From positions 62,001 to 126,000 of the forward strand of contig NZ_AOLP01000011.1 in the NCBI RefSeq assembly GCF_000337795.1: a DNA stretch of 64,000 nt, given 5' to 3'. The notes below the pieces were generated by a model. That model ran no database searches, was not told the origin of the DNA, and worked only from the letters and a program-made list of their open reading frames with translations. Within the stretch, counting starts at the first letter, position 1; every line of letters begins with the position of its first letter. Shown in pieces: positions 62,648 through 64,000 of the stretch. The position numbers and the translations under genes were made by a program. Source of the stretch: Haloferax denitrificans ATCC 35960 (GTDB taxonomy: Archaea > Halobacteriota > Halobacteria > Halobacteriales > Haloferacaceae).

Positions 62648-62811
62648 CTCGCGCTCGCGGAGACTGTTTCGGGAGCGCCGCGCCGGGTTGCGTGGCTCAC
62701 TTTATGTGTCCGTTCCACGTCGGTTCACGTGTCGATGTGCGTTCGGTCGCTCGGCGTCAGCGGCGGACGCGCGAGCGCGTTCGCTCGCCGCGTCTCACGA
62801 ACGGAACTCTC

Positions 62812-63297
62812 ATGAGCGAGAATCAACCCAATCCACGTATGTCCGCACTCACGAAACACCGCCCTTGGCTCGCCGCGATACTCGGCCTCGTACTCACGGG
62901 GCTCGGGCACCTGTATCTGCGACGCTGGCGGCGGGCCGCGCTCTGGGTGCTTCTCACGTTCGCGGTGTCCGCGCTGTTCGTTCCGCCGGAGGCGTTCGAC
63001 CCGCTGACCAGCGGTGCGGCCATCCCGCCGTCGGAGTTCGCCGCGGTGCTCGGGGAACTGGTGCCCATCCTCGTGGTGAGCTTCGCGAGCGTCCTCGACG
63101 CCTTCTTCCTCGGCCTGCGGCAGGCCGCGGCGCGGGCAGAGCGCTCCGCCGTCGAAGACGCCGAGGAGTCGGCGGCCACCGTCGCCGACCCCGACGCGGA
63201 CGCCGTCACGTGCCCCGAGTGCGGCCGCGAGGTCGACGCCGACATCGACTTCTGTCACTGGTGTACGACCCGCCTCGACGAACCGATCGACCGCTGA
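62812..63297 (+). CDS. Membrane protein with C-terminal zinc ribbon
   Basis: The 161-residue product has two membrane helices (LAAILGLVLTGLGHLYLRR and ALWVLLTFAVSALFVPPE) plus a third hydrophobic helix around 80-100. An acidic linker follows, then a zinc ribbon at the end: CPEC (about 138-141) and FCHWCTTRL (about 152-155). The N-terminal GLGHLYLRRWRRA pattern is common in DUF7575-type haloarchaeal proteins (memory, tentative). Function unknown. ATG at 62812. Confidence 0.8.
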   Translation: MSENQPNPRMSALTKHRPWLAAILGLVLTGLGHLYLRRWRRAALWVLLTFAVSALFVPPEAFDPLTSGAAIPPSEFAAVLGELVPILVVSFASVLDAFFLGLRQAAARAERSAVEDAEESAATVADPDADAVTCPECGREVDADIDFCHWCTTRLDEPIDR

Positions 63298-63363
63298 GAC
63301 CGCCACCGTGGGGTCGAAAGAGTGCCCCCGCCGCCGGCCGCGCAGAACCGACGCGAACCGACC

Positions 63364-63711
63364 TTACCGCGCTTTCTCGACGAAATCCACGACCGCCTGC
63401 GCCCCTTGGAAGCCGTCGGCGAGGCGGTCGACGAGTTCGCCGTCCTCGAACAGGAGGAGCGTCGGGACGCTCCGAATCGTGTACCGCTCTGCGACCGACA
63501 TATCCGTCTGCGGATTTATCATCGCGACGACCACGTCGGTGGCTTTCGCGACGTTGCCGAGGACGGGTTCGATGCTCTGACAGAGCGTACAGCCCTTCGT
63601 GTAGATGTCGAGGAGGACGCGGTCGTGTTCGGCCACGAGGGCGTCGAGCTCCTCGGCGGTGTCGATTCGCACGGGCTTCGTTGTCGCGGTCGCGGACTCT
63701 GTCGAACTCAT
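63364..63711 (-). CDS. Thioredoxin family protein with CTLC active site
   Basis: The 115-residue thioredoxin-fold protein has the redox motif in TKGCTLCQSIEPVL (C41, C44). That is atypical (usual CGPC). It also has VVAMINPQTDMSVAERYTIR, then the cis-proline RSVPTLLLFEDGEL. ATG at 63711 is chosen because an AT-rich CATTATTATGATTTC region lies 20-40 nt upstream. It may reduce disulfides or accept electrons; no reductase gene is near. Confidence 0.88.
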   Translation of the reverse strand: MSSTESATATTKPVRIDTAEELDALVAEHDRVLLDIYTKGCTLCQSIEPVLGNVAKATDVVVAMINPQTDMSVAERYTIRSVPTLLLFEDGELVDRLADGFQGAQAVVDFVEKAR

Positions 63712-63915
63712 TGGCGAGAATACGTAACCACCATTATTATGATTTCGGTGAGGTGGTGTACCACACCACATCGCCCGCGAGCGGCGGTGTCTCGGGCTGT
63801 CACGCGAGGTCCCTTTCGTGATGTTTAAGTAATGCCCCCGTCTCGTAACGGATGCAATCGATGTAGGGGAATGTCGTCCCCGAGTCCGGAAGGGCGAAAC
63901 TAACACGACCGAAGT

Positions 63916-64000
63916 GTTGCGGTAGCCAAGCCTGGCCCAAGGCGCTGGGTTGCTAACTCAGTGGCGTCAAGCCCCCGGGGTTCGAATCCCCGCCGCAACG
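63916..64000 (+). tRNA. tRNA-Ser (anticodon GCT)
   Basis: The final 85 nt fold as a class II tRNA: acceptor GTTGCGG/CCGCAAC, discriminator G at 64000, anticodon stem CTGGG/CTCAG around TTGCTAA (anticodon GCT), a variable arm and T-arm CGGGG-TTCGAAT-CCCCG. It is complete to the discriminator. Bases 63820-63830 hold a TTTAAGT-type box about 90 nt upstream. Confidence 0.93.

Overview
The window is a stretch of chromosome from an extremely halophilic archaeon, most likely Haloferax or a close relative. The DNA is very GC-rich with strong G/C preference at third codon positions. Predicted proteins are highly acidic. Many genes have a TATA box 25-30 nt before the start codon, which points to leaderless transcripts. 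Secreted proteins carry Tat-type signals with lipoboxes, and numerous small zinc-finger and DUF families typical of haloarchaea are present. The genus-level guess rests on recognised proteins (TbsP-like regulator, PrkA/YeaH/SpoVR cluster, sdhCDBA order) and not on a database search.

Layout. 1-8 kb: end of an MFS permease, methyltransferase, GNAT, flap endonuclease, Tat-exported protein, class III aminotransferase, AI-2E-type permease, PadR regulator. 8.0-8.6 kb: a gene-free but strongly base-paired segment. 8.6-24 kb: housekeeping genes (Nudix, folD, CCC1-like, DUF211, glyA, TbsP-like regulator, a lone YcaO enzyme, DUF63 membrane protein, Lrp regulator, inositol monophosphatase, tRNA-Leu, DUF309, a zinc carboxypeptidase-like protein, UPF0179). 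24-32.3 kb: one tight operon with two PrkA-type kinases, a YeaH/DUF444 protein, SpoVR and a membrane winged-helix protein. 32.4-41 kb: DASH cryptochrome, DsbB, MgtC-like protein, a tRNA-Glu flanked by two degenerate tRNA-derived repeats, a 3-hydroxyacyl-CoA dehydrogenase/enoyl-CoA hydratase fusion, AlkA-type glycosylase, and a RimK-protease fusion divergent from an aspartoacylase-like gene. 42-45.6 kb: sdhCDBA. 45.8-48 kb: an anomalous tRNA-like gene, several mini-genes, tRNA-Thr and a GNAT. 48-55 kb: a branched-chain amino-acid ABC transporter (livHMGF, with livJ on the opposite strand) and a lipoprotein. 55-64 kb: uridine kinase, GNAT, tRNA-Ser(TGA) with a tRNA-derived palindrome, UDG, Mrp ATPase, moaA, tandem Usp, zinc-ribbon membrane protein, thioredoxin and tRNA-Ser(GCT).

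Functional links. FolD and GlyA are one-carbon metabolism neighbours. SdhCDBA forms respiratory complex II. Fen1, UDG, AlkA and cryptochrome give the window a DNA-repair flavour. The PrkA operon looks like a stress-signalling module. No transposase, integrase, CRISPR array, replication origin or rRNA was seen. The most unusual non-coding signals are the tRNA-3'-end-derived inverted repeats beside tRNA-Glu and tRNA-Ser and the aberrant tRNA-like gene at 45.8 kb. The most unusual coding signals are the lone YcaO enzyme, the RimK-protease fusion and the PrkA pair operon.
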